Source: Cacajao melanocephalus (taxonomy: Eukaryota > Chordata > Mammalia > Primates > Pitheciidae). From it: a stretch of 64,000 bases of DNA. Made by a program: the position numbers and the translations under genes. The notes under the pieces were generated by a model that ran no database searches, had not been told where the DNA came from, and was given only the letters and a program-made list of their open reading frames with translations. The DNA lies in contig CAUYLG010065820.1 in assembly GCA_963573385.1 (NCBI GenBank), forward strand, positions 1 through 64,000, in the 5' to 3' direction. Every line of letters starts with the position of its first letter. Within the stretch, counting starts at the first letter, position 1. Positions 31,771 through 46,915 of the stretch are shown piece after piece.

Positions 31771-34209
31771 AAATGTTCTAAGGTGGCAAATATATACAAA
31801 CCAGTAGTTCTTTCTGCAGGTGTTAATTAGAAGTGCCCATTGACAATATTTTGCTTATTTTTATTACTAAATTATGCCACGGACAACCACTGCCCCCTTT
31901 TACACCAAAAATAAAGGCATAAGTGTCCTTACATACAGTCAGATTGAAGAACCAATTCTAGAAAGTCAGAACTTTGTTATTCCCTGATAGCATAGCAGTG
32001 CCTCCCCTGCAGACTTCTTAAGTGGTGGTGGTTTTCCTTTTCTTTCCCATATGCTTTATACTTCAGTGCCTGGAGGTGAGCTACATTACATTCTTTCTCA
32101 TTATATTGTCTCTTTCAGACTGTTCTTTTTCCTTTAGAATGACAAGTCTTTAGACTACAGCACTCACTACCACTCTCAGCTGCAGCCACCTACTCCTATC
32201 CTCATCCCCACTGGTCATCATTATTTCATCCCTGGTGATTTTAGCTTCTGGCATATTGTTTTTTTCACATTGCTCTTGTTGGAATCTTTGTGATGTCAGT
32301 ATTTACATGAATTACCCTTTCAATAAATTGTTCTCTTTTTCTCCACTGAATTTGTTTTTGACCTCACCTCAACCTAGACCTTACTGGACTTTTCTAATTT
32401 TAAATTCATATATCCAGCTTGCTCACCATTGACTCCTATTTTCTTTCTTTCTTTTTTTTTTTTTTTTCATTTGCTTATTCCCTCTGGTGCTACAAATCCA
32501 ACAATCTTTCTACTGCTGGTACCTGGTCCGATGACCCTATTATCTTTTTATTACTCCTCATGTCTCACTTTACTTTCTCCTTAACTAGTTTAAATTCCAC
32601 AGTCAGTTATTATCATCACTTTCTTCATATACCCTAAACTCCTTTTCTTTTCTTTTACTTCGCTATATGCCTCAAACCTGAATCTTACATTTCTATACCC
32701 TGACATGAATGCTGATGGAAAGCATACTGTGATACAGAATGATGCTACTTTAATTCATAAGGAATTGTTTTGTCTATTTTGTTTATTTTTGTCGATGACT
32801 GTTGGTAGTCTGGAATGCATACATCTCTGGTACCCAATCTGGGATTCTAGGATATATAGGAAATAGAAAATTTACGAAAGACAACACAGTTTCTAAAGAA
32901 CTAAGGTCCCTATTCACTCCACTTATTCTTTGATTTTTTTTTAATGGTTATTTGTGATAGCATTTTTAATCATTTCTAGAATATTTTCACTCAAAGGAGA
33001 GGAACAAATAAATTTGTTTATGCCATTTGGAAGTGGAACGGAAAATAATAACCATTTTCTTAATTCTCTTAAACCATCATCTTCTTCTGGACTTTAATTA
33101 GTAAAATCAAACAAGCAAAAAACCCTTCAGGGAAAAAATACAGGAACAATAAAAACAAAAGACAACATATATTATTTTGTTTCTTTTTATATAAACAAAG
33201 TTATATTAATGAAACCATGTCCATAAATAGAAGAATAGCACATTTATATGAATGACTCTTAAATAATAATTGAAACATGCAAGAGAATAAAACTTTTTCT
33301 ATACAATAGCTTTGACAATTTAAATATAAAAAGTAAGAAAAAAATTTAAAATTATATGTAAATTATGCTTGTTATAACTGTAGATTTTGTTTTAATTAAA
33401 TGGCTATTTTCACAAGCAATCTCATGAATCAAAACAAATAAGCACAAATTTTAACCTTTTAAAATTAATGTGGCTACAGGTTTTATTTTTATGAAGCGTA
33501 TATAAAAATTTTTAATTATTGATAAAACAGGACCTTTTAAGCCCATCCAAAGCGAAGAAGCAATTTTACTTTATTGATAGAGGTGATGAAATGGAGGAAG
33601 AAAAAAGTTTATTCTAAAAAAAATGTTTTGCATCTGTGAAAATATGTTGAGAATGTTTCAAAGAGAAGCTCCATAAAAACTCCAGTAATCTTCTTACAGC
33701 AGTGTACTCGGAAGTAAAGGAAACATGAATAAGAGGATGCATACTTTTTCAATGCCATATTAGATATAAATGTGCAACATTGGATGCTTGGCAAAATTTG
33801 CTTTAAAAATATAACTTCTCGATTAAAATCTAACCATAAATCATTTTTTGTGTAAAACAATGAGTTTGACTGAATACTGAACAATGGCTCAGACAGTGTT
33901 GTAAACTATTTAATTTGCTTTATAAATTTGCTATCATGACAAGCTTTTAAAAAAATGTAAAAATAATATGAAATAATGATGGATACTGGGATACTTCACG
34001 TAACCAGTAAACATTTTGAATGGGTGACTACATGAATGAATGATAAATGAATGAGGAAATATCATAGAAGTTATATAAATGTATCCTCTTTCATAATGTG
34101 CTTCCTGACAAAATTACTCATTTTCCATTATTCATTTTTTATAGAACTCTAATAATTGCTTGGAAGTATATTGACTACCCACTAAAATTTGTCTGGTTAG
34201 TCAATTTTT
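31771..34209. other. unassigned sequence
   Basis: 32030-32720 is pyrimidine-rich, with a T run at about 32451-32467 (resembles old LINE or pyrimidine-rich repeat sequence, not named). 32900-34200 is AT-rich. Open frames of 65-91 codons have no recognisable domain. Confidence 0.4.
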
Positions 34210-34507
34210 TTTTTCCTTTTTTTGCGATGGAGTTTTGCTCTTGTTACCTAGGCTGCAGTGCAATGGCGTGATCTCATCTCACCGCAACCTCCACCTCTTA
34301 GGTTCAAGCAATTCTCCTGCCTCAGCCTCTTGAATAGCTGGGATTATAGGCATGTGCCACCACACCTGGCTAATTTTGTATTTTTAGTAGAGACGGGGTT
34401 CCTCCGTGTTGCTTAGGCTGGTCTTGAACTCCAGACCTCAGATGATCTGCCCGCCTCAGCCTCCCAAAGTGCTGGGATTACAGGCATGAACCACTGCACC
34501 CAGTCCA
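34210..34507 (-). mobile_element. Alu, antisense, with 9-bp target duplication
   Basis: T tail, then the reverse complement of both monomers, ending gcacccagtcca. The flanks repeat tcaattttt at 34201-34209 and 34508-34516. Divergence (ggttcctccgtgttgctta, cttgaactccagacctcag) suggests an older AluJ or AluS copy. Confidence 0.95.
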
Positions 34508-34799
34508 TCAATTTTTATACTTTCTGTTGTTTTTTAGAATCTGGGAAGTTTGCAACTCTAAAAATAAGATAGCTATTTCAAAATTTAAAAATATGAAATA
34601 TTTACATGTGTTGTGAATTCATGAAAATGTAAAGTACTGTAAAAGTGAGTGAATAATTCTTAGCACTTAAAATATTTAAATAATATATTAATATATTTCT
34701 GATGAAAATCATTTTTTGAAAATAATTATTTTAAAAATTAAACATTAAAAAACTGGACAAAAATCTTAGCTAACTTAATATTCAACTAGTAAATGAAAA
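34508..34799. other. AT-rich, unassigned
   Basis: No element recognised. Confidence 0.4.
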
Positions 34800-36429
34800 G
34801 CACAACTACGAAAATAAGAAGAGGCAAAGGAAATTAACAGTCAGAATAAGGACATTTTAAAATAGACAGCTTAAAATAGATCTCTCCCTGTTTGAAAAGC
34901 ATGGCAAAATGTATGTTTTGCAGAAAAAAAATATATTGTAAACTGTAATCTTAAAGATAGAAAGTGTGAATAAACATATTTTTTAAAAATTAGAAGACAA
35001 TTTAAAAGACCATTCCAGTAAAAAGCCCAAAACACATTTTTTTCAGAAAGGAATTTTATGAAAACTTTAAAGATGAGAAAGGGCAATGCCACTTAAATTA
35101 TTTTGTGGAATAAATAAAGAAGAAAAATTTCCAAATTATTTTTATTCAAACCTATCAAAGTATGATAAATATAGTGATTGATCAAATTTATAGGTCAATG
35201 TCAGTAATGAATATCAATGAAAATAAAACAATCCCATAGCATATTAAAAATAATAAAATATACCCAGTGGAAAGCTATTTTCTCAAATAAATTGATCACA
35301 TTATTAAAAATTATTTAATACATTTCATTACATTTATAGAACTATAAAGAAACATCATAATTTCTAAATACAAAAATATTTTAATGTACTTCCATGATTG
35401 TGGAAAGAATCAATAAAAATATAATAGACTTTATTTTACATATATAAACACACACACATGCACATATATACACATGTACACATATCTTAACTAAAAAGTC
35501 AACATCTTATATAATGGGTAAAAACTTCCACTACAATAAAAAAACATAATGACCATTTTTGCCACTATTATTTACATTGCATTGAGTGGTTAGCTGATTG
35601 GGTTTTCAAGGTTAAGCAATTAGAGGTAAAAATAATTGGAAAGGAAGAGTTAACAGTTTGCATGTTATAAAGATAGCGTATTGAAGGAAATAGTACAGTC
35701 TAAGATAAGGTGACTAGAAGTTATGAAAATGTAATTTCATTCTAAATCCTATGCATTCAGCAGACTATTTTAAAAATGTACATAGCTTTACTGTTTATTA
35801 CAAGTTGATTTTATGATTCATATGAAAACCTAAAAAAAAAAGTAACTGGGGAAATTCTACATGGAACATTAGTGGGAAATGGGAGTGAGACCTTTCTCAT
35901 ATTAAAACAAATTATAAATAACATGTAATTAAATGAGCTTGATATTAGAATAATACATGAAAAATAAATAGACTGAAGGAAAAATAAAACTCAGAAATAG
36001 ATTCAAATAAACATCAGAATATGGCAAAAAATCATACTCTAATTAGTGAGAAAAATTGGATTTTTCAATAAATGTCCACAAAAGGTAATATTTGATCTCT
36101 CATTAATGAGAATAATCTGTCCCAGAATCCCAGAAATCTATATGTGTGTAATGAACTCATACTAATACCAGTATAACATGTGGGAACAGGAATAGCATTT
36201 TTAACTATAATAAACATTAATAAATAATAAAGTAGACAACTGAAAATTTTAATTAAAGTGCAAAGTGAAAAATATATTTATGTAAGACAATGTAAATAAA
36301 AAGAAAAATACTAGAAAAAATTTTGTAAATTATATCACACAGAAACAGCTAATATACCTAATCCAAACATAGCTACATTAATTAAGGGGAAAAGCCTCAT
36401 AATCTAAAAGAAAAATGGAAAATAATAAA
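34800..36429 (+). mobile_element. very old LINE-1 (HAL1/L1M-like), ORF2 region
   Basis: Plus-strand order follows old L1 RT sequence: tcagtaatgaatatcaatga with agcatattaaaaataataa at about 35200-35260, attggaaaggaagag at about 35635, and a cctaaaaaaaaaagtaactg stretch at about 35830 corresponding to later ORF2. Very diverged and AT-drifted, so the call is moderate. Includes a CA-rich patch near 35448-35485. Confidence 0.5.
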
Positions 36430-36810
36430 AACTGAAAATTAAATTCAAGTTGTCTCAAAATGGATTAAAGACTGAACTGTAAAAACGAACTCCAAGAAAA
36501 CAGTGGAGAACCTACATGGCATTAAGCTGGGCAGTAATTTTTTTGGATATGACCCTGGAAGCACAGGCAAGAAAGACAAAAATAGAAATATAGAATAGCA
36601 TCAAAGTAAAAAATTTCTGCACAAAAAGGAAATAATCAACCAAGTTAACAGACAACCCACAGACTGAGTGAAAATGTTTGCAAACCATAAATTTGATAGG
36701 AATTAATATCCAAGTATATAAAGAATTCAACTCAATAACAATAACCTCAATATATATTACTTAAGACAAAGAAATGGCCAACAGGTTTAGTAAAAAAGTG
36801 TTCAACATAG

Positions 36811-37045
36811 ACAAGGATACCCTCTCTCACCACTCCTATTCAATATAGTATTGGAAGTTCTGGCCAGGGCAATCGGGCAAGAAAAATTAATAAAGATTTT
36901 CAATTAGGAAAAGAGGAAGTCAAATTGTCTCTACTTGTAGATGATATTATTGTATATTTAGAAGACCCCACCTTTGCAGCCCAAAATAACAAACCTGCAC
37001 ATTCTGCACATGTACCCCAGAACTTAAAGTATATTAAAAATAAAG
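36811..37045 (+). mobile_element. mini L1PA insertion with internal deletion
   Basis: 36812-36986 is a contiguous ORF2 RT segment (ctctctcaccactcctattc through the catalytic region to gcagcccaaaat). It jumps directly to the last 55 bases of the L1PA 3' UTR (aacaaacctgcacattctgc, tgtaccccagaacttaaagt) with an A-rich tail. The flanks repeat gtgttcaacata (36799-36810) and gtattcaacata (37046-37057). The reading frame ends here, so nothing is made. Confidence 0.85.
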
Positions 37046-37570
37046 TATTCAACATAAATAATAAATAAATGCAAACTAAAACCACAATGAGCTATCACCT
37101 CATACCTGTAAGAATAGTTGTTTTGAAAAAAATGGGAGACAAGTGTTGGTGGGTATGTGGGGAAAAAAGAACTTTTGTGTACTGTTAGTGGGGATACAAA
37201 TTAGTACAGCCATGTAGAAAACAGTATGATACTTCTTCAAATAATATCTAATTACCATGTGATTCAGCATTCAAAATTCTGGATATATATTCAATGGAGA
37301 TGAAATCAGTATTCTGAAGGGATATATCTGCACACACATGTTCACTTCAGCATTATTCATAAAAGCCAAGCTATGAAATCAGCCTAACTGTTCATCAATA
37401 GGTAATAAGATAAAGAAAATGTTGTATACACGAACAATGGAGTACTATAAAGCTTTAAAAAGGAAATATCATTTGCAACAATTCAGATAAATCTATAAGA
37501 TATTATGTTAAGTGAAATAAGCCAGGCACAGAAAAACAATACTGCATGATCTCACTTATATGTGGAATCT

Positions 37571-37609
37571 AAAAAAAAAAAAAAGAAAGAAAGAAAGAAA
37601 GAAAAAAAA
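37571..37609. repeat. A-rich (GAAA)n run
   Basis: 14 A followed by about five gaaa units inside the 3' region of the host L1. Confidence 0.9.
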
Positions 37610-37811
37610 TTGTTAAACTTATAGAAGTAAAAAGTAGAATGGTGGTTACCAGAGAGGGTAGGCAGGGATGGGTAGTGACATGTGGAATGGGACAGTTGAT
37701 CAGAGTACAAAGTTTCAATTATAGAGGAAAAGTAAATTTTTGAGATTTATTGAGGAGCACAATTACCACAATTAATAATAATATATTGTATATTTCCAAA
37801 TTGCTGTAAGA

Positions 37812-40053
37812 AATTTCTATTCATGACCTTTGTCTATTTTTAATGGAAGTTTTATTTGTCTATGTTGTTTTAATTGTTTAGTTGTTTGAGTTCCTTGTGT
37901 GTTCTGGATGTTACTCTCCTGTTGGATAAGTAGTTTGCAAATGTTTTCTCCAATTCAACAGGTTGTTTCTTCACTCTGTTTATTGTTTCTTCTGCTGTGC
38001 AGAAGCTTTTTAGTTAATGTAGTCTCATTTGTCTATTTTTGGGTTTGTTGCCTGTGCTTTTGAAGTTCTGACCATAAAATTCTTGCCTAGAATAACGTCC
38101 TGAAGAGTTTTTCCTGTATCTATAATCCTTCAGTGGTTTTACAGTTATGTATCTTCTGTTTAGGTCAATTTATGTATATGTTGAGAGATAAGGGTCCAGT
38201 CACTGTTCTCCATATGATTATTCAGTTTTCTCAGCACCATTTATTGAAGTGAGTTTCATTTTCCCAATGTATGTTCTTAACAGCTTTGTCAAAAATTATT
38301 TGGCTGTAAATATTTGGATTTATTTATTGGTTCTCTATCCTGTTCTATTGGTCTATGCATCTGCTTGTATACCAATACCATGTTATTTTATTACTATACA
38401 CTTACAGTATATTTGGATGTTATATAACGTGATGCCTCCAGTTTTGTTCTTTTTGTTCAGGATACTTCTCCTATTCTGTCTCTTTTTCATTGCCATACAA
38501 ATTTTAGGATTATTTTCTGCAAAAAAATACAATGATATTATGATAGAAACTGTGCCGAATTTGTGGATTGCTTTGAGCAGTATGGTCATTTTAAGGATAT
38601 GATTTTTTCCAAATCATAAACAGGAATGTCTTTTCATTTGCTGTGTCTTCAATTATTTTTCATCAGTGTTTGTCGTTTTCCTTGCAGAGATTATTTTACC
38701 TCCTTAAACTTATTCCTATGTAATTTTTCTTTTCTGGTAAATATTGTAAATGGGACTACTTTCTTGATTTCTTTTTTGGTTATTTAATTATTGACTTATA
38801 GAAATGCTATTAGTTTTTTATGTTGAATTTGCTTTTTTTTCTCTTGCCAGGATACTTTTGCTATCACTCCTAGTACTATGTTGAATAGGAGTGATGAAAG
38901 TGAACCACCTTGTCTTATTCTAGCTCTTAGAGGAGAAGCTTTCAACTTTTCTCCATTCAGTATGATGTTGGCTGTTGGTGTGTCATACGGACTTTTAAAT
39001 TTTGAGGTATGTTCCTTCTATGCTTAGTTTGTTAAGAGTTTTTATCAAAAAGCAATGTTGAATTTTATCATTTTTTTCTGTGTATATTGAGATGATTTTA
39101 TGTTTACCTCCTTCTTTCTGTTAATGTGATGTATCATATTTAGAAAAGAAGACATACAAATGGCCAAGCAAGTATAGAAAATAATGCTCAACATCACTAA
39201 TTATCAGAAAAATGCAAATTAAAACCACAATGAGATATTATCTTCTATCAGTTAAAATGGCTACTTTTAAAAAGACAAAAAATAACAGATGTTTTCAAGG
39301 ATGTGGAGAAAGCTGAACTTTTATATGCTGTTGGTGGGAATGTAAATCAGTACAGCCACTATAGAAAGCAGTATGGAGATTTTTCCAAAATCTTAAACAT
39401 AGAATTACCATATGATCAAGCAGTCTCATGACTGGTTAGTCATTCAAAGAAAAATAGATCAACATATCAAAGGAATATATGCACTCTCATGTTTATTGCA
39501 GCACCATTCATGATAACAAAGATATTAGATCAACCTAAGTATCCATCAACAGCTGAATGGATAAAGAAAATGTGGTGTTAATACACAGTGGGATACTATT
39601 TGGCTGTAAAGAATGAAATTGAGTCATTTGCCACAACATGGATGGAACTAGAGGTCATTATGCTGAGTGATGTAAGTCAGGAACTAAAAGACAAATATTG
39701 CATGTTCTCATTCATTTGTGGAAGCTAAAAAATTTGATCATGTGATGGTAGAGAGTCTAATCATAGATACCAGAGACTGGGAGGGTGTAGGGGTGGATTG
39801 GGGGGTGGGAGGTAAAGAATTAGAAGAGATTAGCTCTAATCTTTGATAGAAGAGTAGGTTGACTACAGTTAGAAACGATGTATTGTACTTTCAAAATAGA
39901 TAGAAAAAAGAACTTGAAATGTACTCAACACATAGAAGTGACAAATATTTGAGGAATAAACACTCTAAATACCCTGACTAGATTGTTACACATTCTATGG
40001 ATGCAATATAATTTCCACGTACCCCATGAATATGAACAAATGTAAAATATCAA
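37812..40053 (+). mobile_element. twin-primed LINE-1 with 1.3 kb 5' inversion
   Basis: 37815-39142 is L1 ORF2 on the minus strand (gctttttagttaatgtag, cttctcctattctg, ttgaataggagtgatgaa). 39143-40053 is L1 on the plus strand, starting aaaagaagacatacaaatgg and running to the 3' end (ccacgtaccccatgaatatg). The two meet at adjacent L1 positions, diagnostic of twin priming. Target duplication: aaattgctgtaaga at 37798-37811 against aaattgctaaaaga at 40054-40067 (12 of 14). Inserted in the 3' UTR of the host L1. The 117-codon frame at 38249-38602 is antisense noise. Confidence 0.92.
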
Positions 40054-40255
40054 AAATTGCTAAAAGAGTGCAATTTAAATGTTCTTGCTATAAAATAAAT
40101 ATGTGAGGTAGTGGATATACTGTTAGCTGATGCAATCATTTCACAATTTGTGTGTGTCTGTATATATATTTGATATATATGTATATATCAAAACATCACA
40201 TTGTACTTCATAAATATATACAATTATAATTTGTCAATTGAAATTAAAGTTTTTA
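40054..40255 (+). mobile_element. host LINE-1, right part (3' terminus)
   Basis: Resumes the L1 broken at 37811: gtgaggtagtggatatactg, atcatttcacaatttg, aaaacatcacattgtacttc, ataaatatatacaattataa, the characteristic L1MA/L1MB 3' end. Confidence 0.85.
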
Positions 40256-40830
40256 AAATCAAATTTTCTTTAAACATGGAAAAGGATCAAATACATTTTA
40301 CTTCTCATAATAATAGAAATGCAAATAAATATAAAATGAAATAACATGTCAGAAATATATATATTGCCTTGGCAAAAATTCTAAAGTTTGAAGATTCATT
40401 GATAGACTAGAAAGAAACCATCACTCTCATACATTATAGGTGAGAATGCAGGGTGATACAATGTCTACTGTGGTAAATTTGAAAGATCTAGAGAAATTAA
40501 GATTTTCTACTGACATCAATTCATCTTCTATTAAACAAAGAACTAATAACATATAGGCAAAAACACAGAAGAACAGTTGCATAAAATCACCTACCATGAT
40601 AACAACTAATGACTGAAAAACCTAAATGCCTTCCAATAAAGACTGAACATACATTCTGGAGAAATAGTATTCTTGAATGCTTTACTGCTGTAAAAGCAAT
40701 GAAGAGTATGTGTCTCAAAATGACAAAGTGGTAATTGGTGTTCTCAAGGACTCAAGTGCTGTTATCAAGGAGAGTTAAATTGCAAATAGTAAGATGAGGA
40801 GGTGCTCGTGACATGTTATATTTTGTGTAA
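40256..40830 (+). mobile_element. older LINE-1 fragment (L1MC-L1ME-like)
   Basis: ccatcactctcatacattat, tgagaatgcagggtgataca, caactaatgactgaaaaacc, ggagaaatagtattcttgaa follow old L1 3' ORF2 order. High divergence. Confidence 0.55.
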
Positions 40831-42329
40831 GGAGATATATACACATACACCACAATGAAAAAAATGAAAATATAAATCAAAAGTAATAAAAAATCTGACA
40901 CAAATCTAATAAAAATTTTTGTGGAATAAAAATTTCCAAGGAAAGAAAATGCAAAGACAACAATGTATATAGTACATAGTTTGGTTTTGAACTCCTTTGA
41001 ACATTTTACTGAAATTTTAAAAAAAATCATTAAATTAAATAACAACATTCTATCAAGTATGTATATAACTATACTTGGAAAACAATTATTTCAAAAGATC
41101 TTAGTATTAAATGTCTTGACATTACACTGAAATAAAATATTCTCAAAAAATAAAAAAAATTGTATTGACATTTTTTAAAGATTTAATTTCTTATTTTGTG
41201 AAAATAAGAAAAAATAGTCTTAAATATTCTTTAAAATATTTTAAGTACAAAGTCATGCTATTTATGTTTTAAAATTGCTTTTCTACCTCAGTTCACTGAA
41301 AAAGATCTAGAAGTAATTGAAAAAGAAAAATAAAAAACAGACACCTGGCCCCAGTGCAACTGTGATTAAGCACATCACATGCTGTGGTCAGGAAAAGAAA
41401 AAAAAAGAAAAAGAAAAAGAAAAATCAGAAAAAGAAAAATCTTGTGATAAACTTATAAAAAGCAAGACTAACCTGTCTAACACCAAGCCCAAAAATGAAC
41501 AAAAAATGTGTGTGTGCATTTTTTCTTTGTTTTGGTTGTCGTTGTTGTTAGTTGCAGACTTCCTAAGAGAATATAACAGCATCCTGGACTTTGCAATATT
41601 GATATCTCCCAATATGTAATACCATTTACAGTTAGGTAAACACATGAGAAAAGTATATTCTATCAATAATAAAACTTGGTAATTCTGTGTGTTTATTTTT
41701 TCATCCAGTACTTCTTTTTTTTTTCTTGAAAACCCAATTATTCTAGACACCCTTACAAAATATTTTAGGTGAACATTTTCTTGATCTTAATGCATTTGCC
41801 TAAGAGCCATCATTTCACAGATGGAAGTGCCAGTAATGTGCCAAGAATAGAATTTCATAGGAAACTACTCCATGGGATAGTGTTTCTCTGCTGCCAGGGT
41901 GCTTCTAGCAGTGCTGTTCCTTTCAGTTACTCTGTTTCTTTATTTCATGTTGTTTCTGTTTTTAATGAAGTTTGGCTCTGTCATTTATACAGCTGTCATT
42001 GTCTTTTGTTAGGGGCATAACAGTGGGAGGCTGTGACACTGTGGAGTTACAAGTAAGCAGTAATCTCATTTATGTGTTTAGATGTCTGATTATCTTGAAG
42101 ACTCTTATATTTTCTGGGACTTAGACACCAATCAATTGTCACAAGGCCAGGAAAAATTTGTTTGTTCTAATAAATGGCCATTATCAAAAGCACAGTGGAG
42201 TGTAGAATGTTACCTTCCTTTGACTTATTATTTTGTCTTTCTGTACTCAAAGAATCTTCTGCTTTATTTTTACTGTATGTTTATGACTCTTAGAAGAGAT
42301 CAATCATGAAAAATAGTGAAATAGTGTGT
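40831..42329. other. unassigned sequence with an A/G-rich tract
   Basis: 41391-41440 is an (aaaaag)n-type purine run. 41760-42300 has no recognisable family; frames of 75-100 codons show no domain. 40831-41290 is AT-rich and may be further old L1. Confidence 0.4.
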
Positions 42330-44540
<2,211 letters not shown>

Positions 44541-44739
44541 TGTCTTCTATTTTGCTTTTAATTTAAGCTTTTTAAAGTGGAACCTAAGGTCATTGATCTT
44601 AGGCCTTTGTTTTGTTTCTATTAAGTACATAACCTAAACCGTTTCCTCTAAATACTGCTATCGATTGTGTATCTGATTTATTTTGAAATGTTGTACTTTC
44701 TTTACCATACACTTGAATATATTTTCTAAACTATTTATT
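44541..44739. other. unassigned sequence
   Basis: Short AT-rich stretch between an old L1 and an MST LTR. Confidence 0.35.
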
Positions 44740-45160
44740 AATACAGTTTGGATATGTGTTCCTGCTCAAATCTCATATTAAAATATAATCCCCAGTGTTG
44801 GAGGGTGAACCTGGTAGGAGTCGTTGGATCATGGGATCCAACGGGGGTTGGATTCTTGTGAATGATTTCACATCATCCCCTAGGTACTGTCATAATGATA
44901 GTGAATGAGTTCTCACGAGATCTGATTTAAAAGTGTATAGCACATCCCTGCTCACTCTCTTGCTTCTCCTTTTACCACGTGATTTGCCTGCTCCCTCTTT
45001 GCCTTCTGCCATGATTGTAAGCTTCCTGAGGCCTTTCCAGAAGATGATGACAGTATGCCCCGTATAGCCTGCAGAACCCTGAACCAGTTAAACATCTTTT
45101 CTCTATAAATTACCCAGTCTCAGGTATTTATTTATAGCAATGTAAGAACAGACTAGCCCA
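44740..45160 (+). mobile_element. MaLR solo LTR (MST/THE1-type), sense
   Basis: Starts at the diverged acagtttggatatgtgttcc. It contains aatccccagtgttggagg, ttctcacgagatctgattta, ccatgattgtaagcttcctg and aattacccagtctcaggtat, and ends aagaacagactagccca. Length about 420 bp fits MSTA/MSTB. No internal MaLR sequence is attached. Confidence 0.92.
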
Positions 45161-45199
45161 AGTGTTTTTTACGTATGGGCTATTTAAAAGTATCTTGTA

Positions 45200-45795
45200 T
45201 AATTTCCATTTATTTTGCTTTTGTTGTTTTTTCCTCTTATCTTATTCTTACTGATTTGTAATTTAATTTCATTGTGGCCCAAGGGCAACAATCTGCATGA
45301 TATCAAGTTTTTAAAAACTTGTAAGGAATTAAAGACAGGAATCATTAGCCAAAGATGGAGTAGCATAAGAATAATATTGGAAAATGGAGTACATGTACTT
45401 GTGAGGAACTTGCATGCTGCAGGTTTTTAGTGTTATATTTTAAAATATCAATTATGCCAAGTTGGTTAGTACTGTTGTTCATGGATTTTATGTTTCTATG
45501 CATAATTGGTCTTGTTCTCTCAAGGGAGGGATATTAAAATCATAACTAAGACTCTGAAATCATCTCTTTTTTCTATTTTAATCTGTTAAATTTTGTTTCA
45601 TGTATTTTAAGTTTCTTTAATTAGGTATGCGTGCAATTAGATTTGTTTTCTATTTATAGATATTTTGGCACTTTTACCATTGTGTAGTATACCTTGTTAC
45701 ATATGGCATTAATCTTTGTGATGAAGTTGCTTTCCCTGGTATTTTAATAGGGACTCTAGTCTTTTTATGCTTATGGTTTCATGATGTCCTAGTTA
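45200..45795 (-). mobile_element. old LINE-1 ORF2 fragment, antisense
   Basis: tttcattgtggcccaagggc then aacaatctgcatgat, ttggaaaatggagtacatgt, gtacttgtgaggaact, and tttgtttcatgtattttaag follow the antisense L1 ORF2 order (cattgtggtctgagaa... through the ttgcttcatgtattt block). Diverged. Confidence 0.7.
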
Positions 45796-46915
45796 TCCTC
45801 CAAGCCCTACTATGAGCTAGGTCCAAATAGCAACTTTTGTTTCCTGGATCATCTTTAGAGTAACTGATTTTAGTCTAGTAGTTCTCTTATGCCAAATTTT
45901 ATTTTCTGTAAAGAAAACTGTGCACAAAAATTTTCACATTTGAAATTTGAAAAACCTTTCAAAGAAATCCTTGTGATCCACCTTGCCAAAAAGACCAAAA
46001 GATTTCCTTCTATGCAAGATACAATATGTAAAAATAAAAAATAATTTACTACTAATAAATATTAGTTTATTGCTTTCAAAAGGCATTTTATTAACTTTCA
46101 GGTAAAATAAGCTACATGGAGTTACCCAAAGTATGTTAGTTTTAATTTATAGATTTACTGTGGAGGAGAGAATTATCTATTTTAAGGTGATTTGTCTAGT
46201 ACGTGGCACTTACATTTCTGAGACACAGAGTTGGGACTGATGGAAAAAAATAATTAGCTACAATTTTATGAACAAGTCTCACAAATGAAGAAGTACTCAG
46301 ATAGCAATTTTATTTAAAATATTACCCTATATTTCTGGCCTGAAAAAAATATCTCAATGTATAATAGTCTACTTTTCAATTGTGATGATAATGAAGTGCT
46401 GACAACAAACATGAAGTAGGACACCAACTATTTTATTTTCCAAGGACTAAAAAGCCTTCTTCATTCCTCTATAGCGTATCTCTCTACGCCATGCATTAGG
46501 CAAATACTTAACAAAAGCCAAATCGTAGGCTGTAGTAAAGCTTTATGCCAACGTATTATACTCCTCAAGCAGTGTCTAAATCCTTTTGCCTAAATAGAAA
46601 CATTTATGCAAACAAGTATTGCCAAATCTGGTGTTTTGGAAATATAGGAAAAGCTTTCTTATCCAGTGTGAAAAGGGGGACGTTAAAATTGGGATCATAA
46701 ATATTTTGTTTTCTTGTAATCTAAAATATTTTACTTCTTTTGTTGAAAGTGAGCAATGTTGCTATTTTTAAAATAATACTATTAACACATCAGCCAAAAT
46801 TTCTCTTTCTCTTTTTAAATAGAGCCATAAGTCAGTTTCAAGAAAACTATTCACAAAATAATTCTAGATTTGTGTGAATTCTTGTAAAATCACATCAACA
46901 AAACTTTTAACATTA
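45796..46915. other. unassigned sequence
   Basis: No gene or repeat recognised over 1.1 kb. AT-rich, no simple repeats of note. Confidence 0.4.

Larger units (their letters stand above)
36430..37811 (+). mobile_element. host LINE-1 (L1MA/L1MB-like), left part
   Basis: Plus-strand ORF2 C-terminal order (attaagctgggcagtaattt, gatatgaccctggaagcaca near 36545, then catgatctcacttatatgtg near 37544) into 3' UTR sequence ending aaattgctgtaaga (37798-37811). Interrupted at 36811-37045 by a small L1PA copy and at 37812 by a second L1; resumes at 40054. An (A)n(GAAA)n run lies at 37571-37609. Confidence 0.85.
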
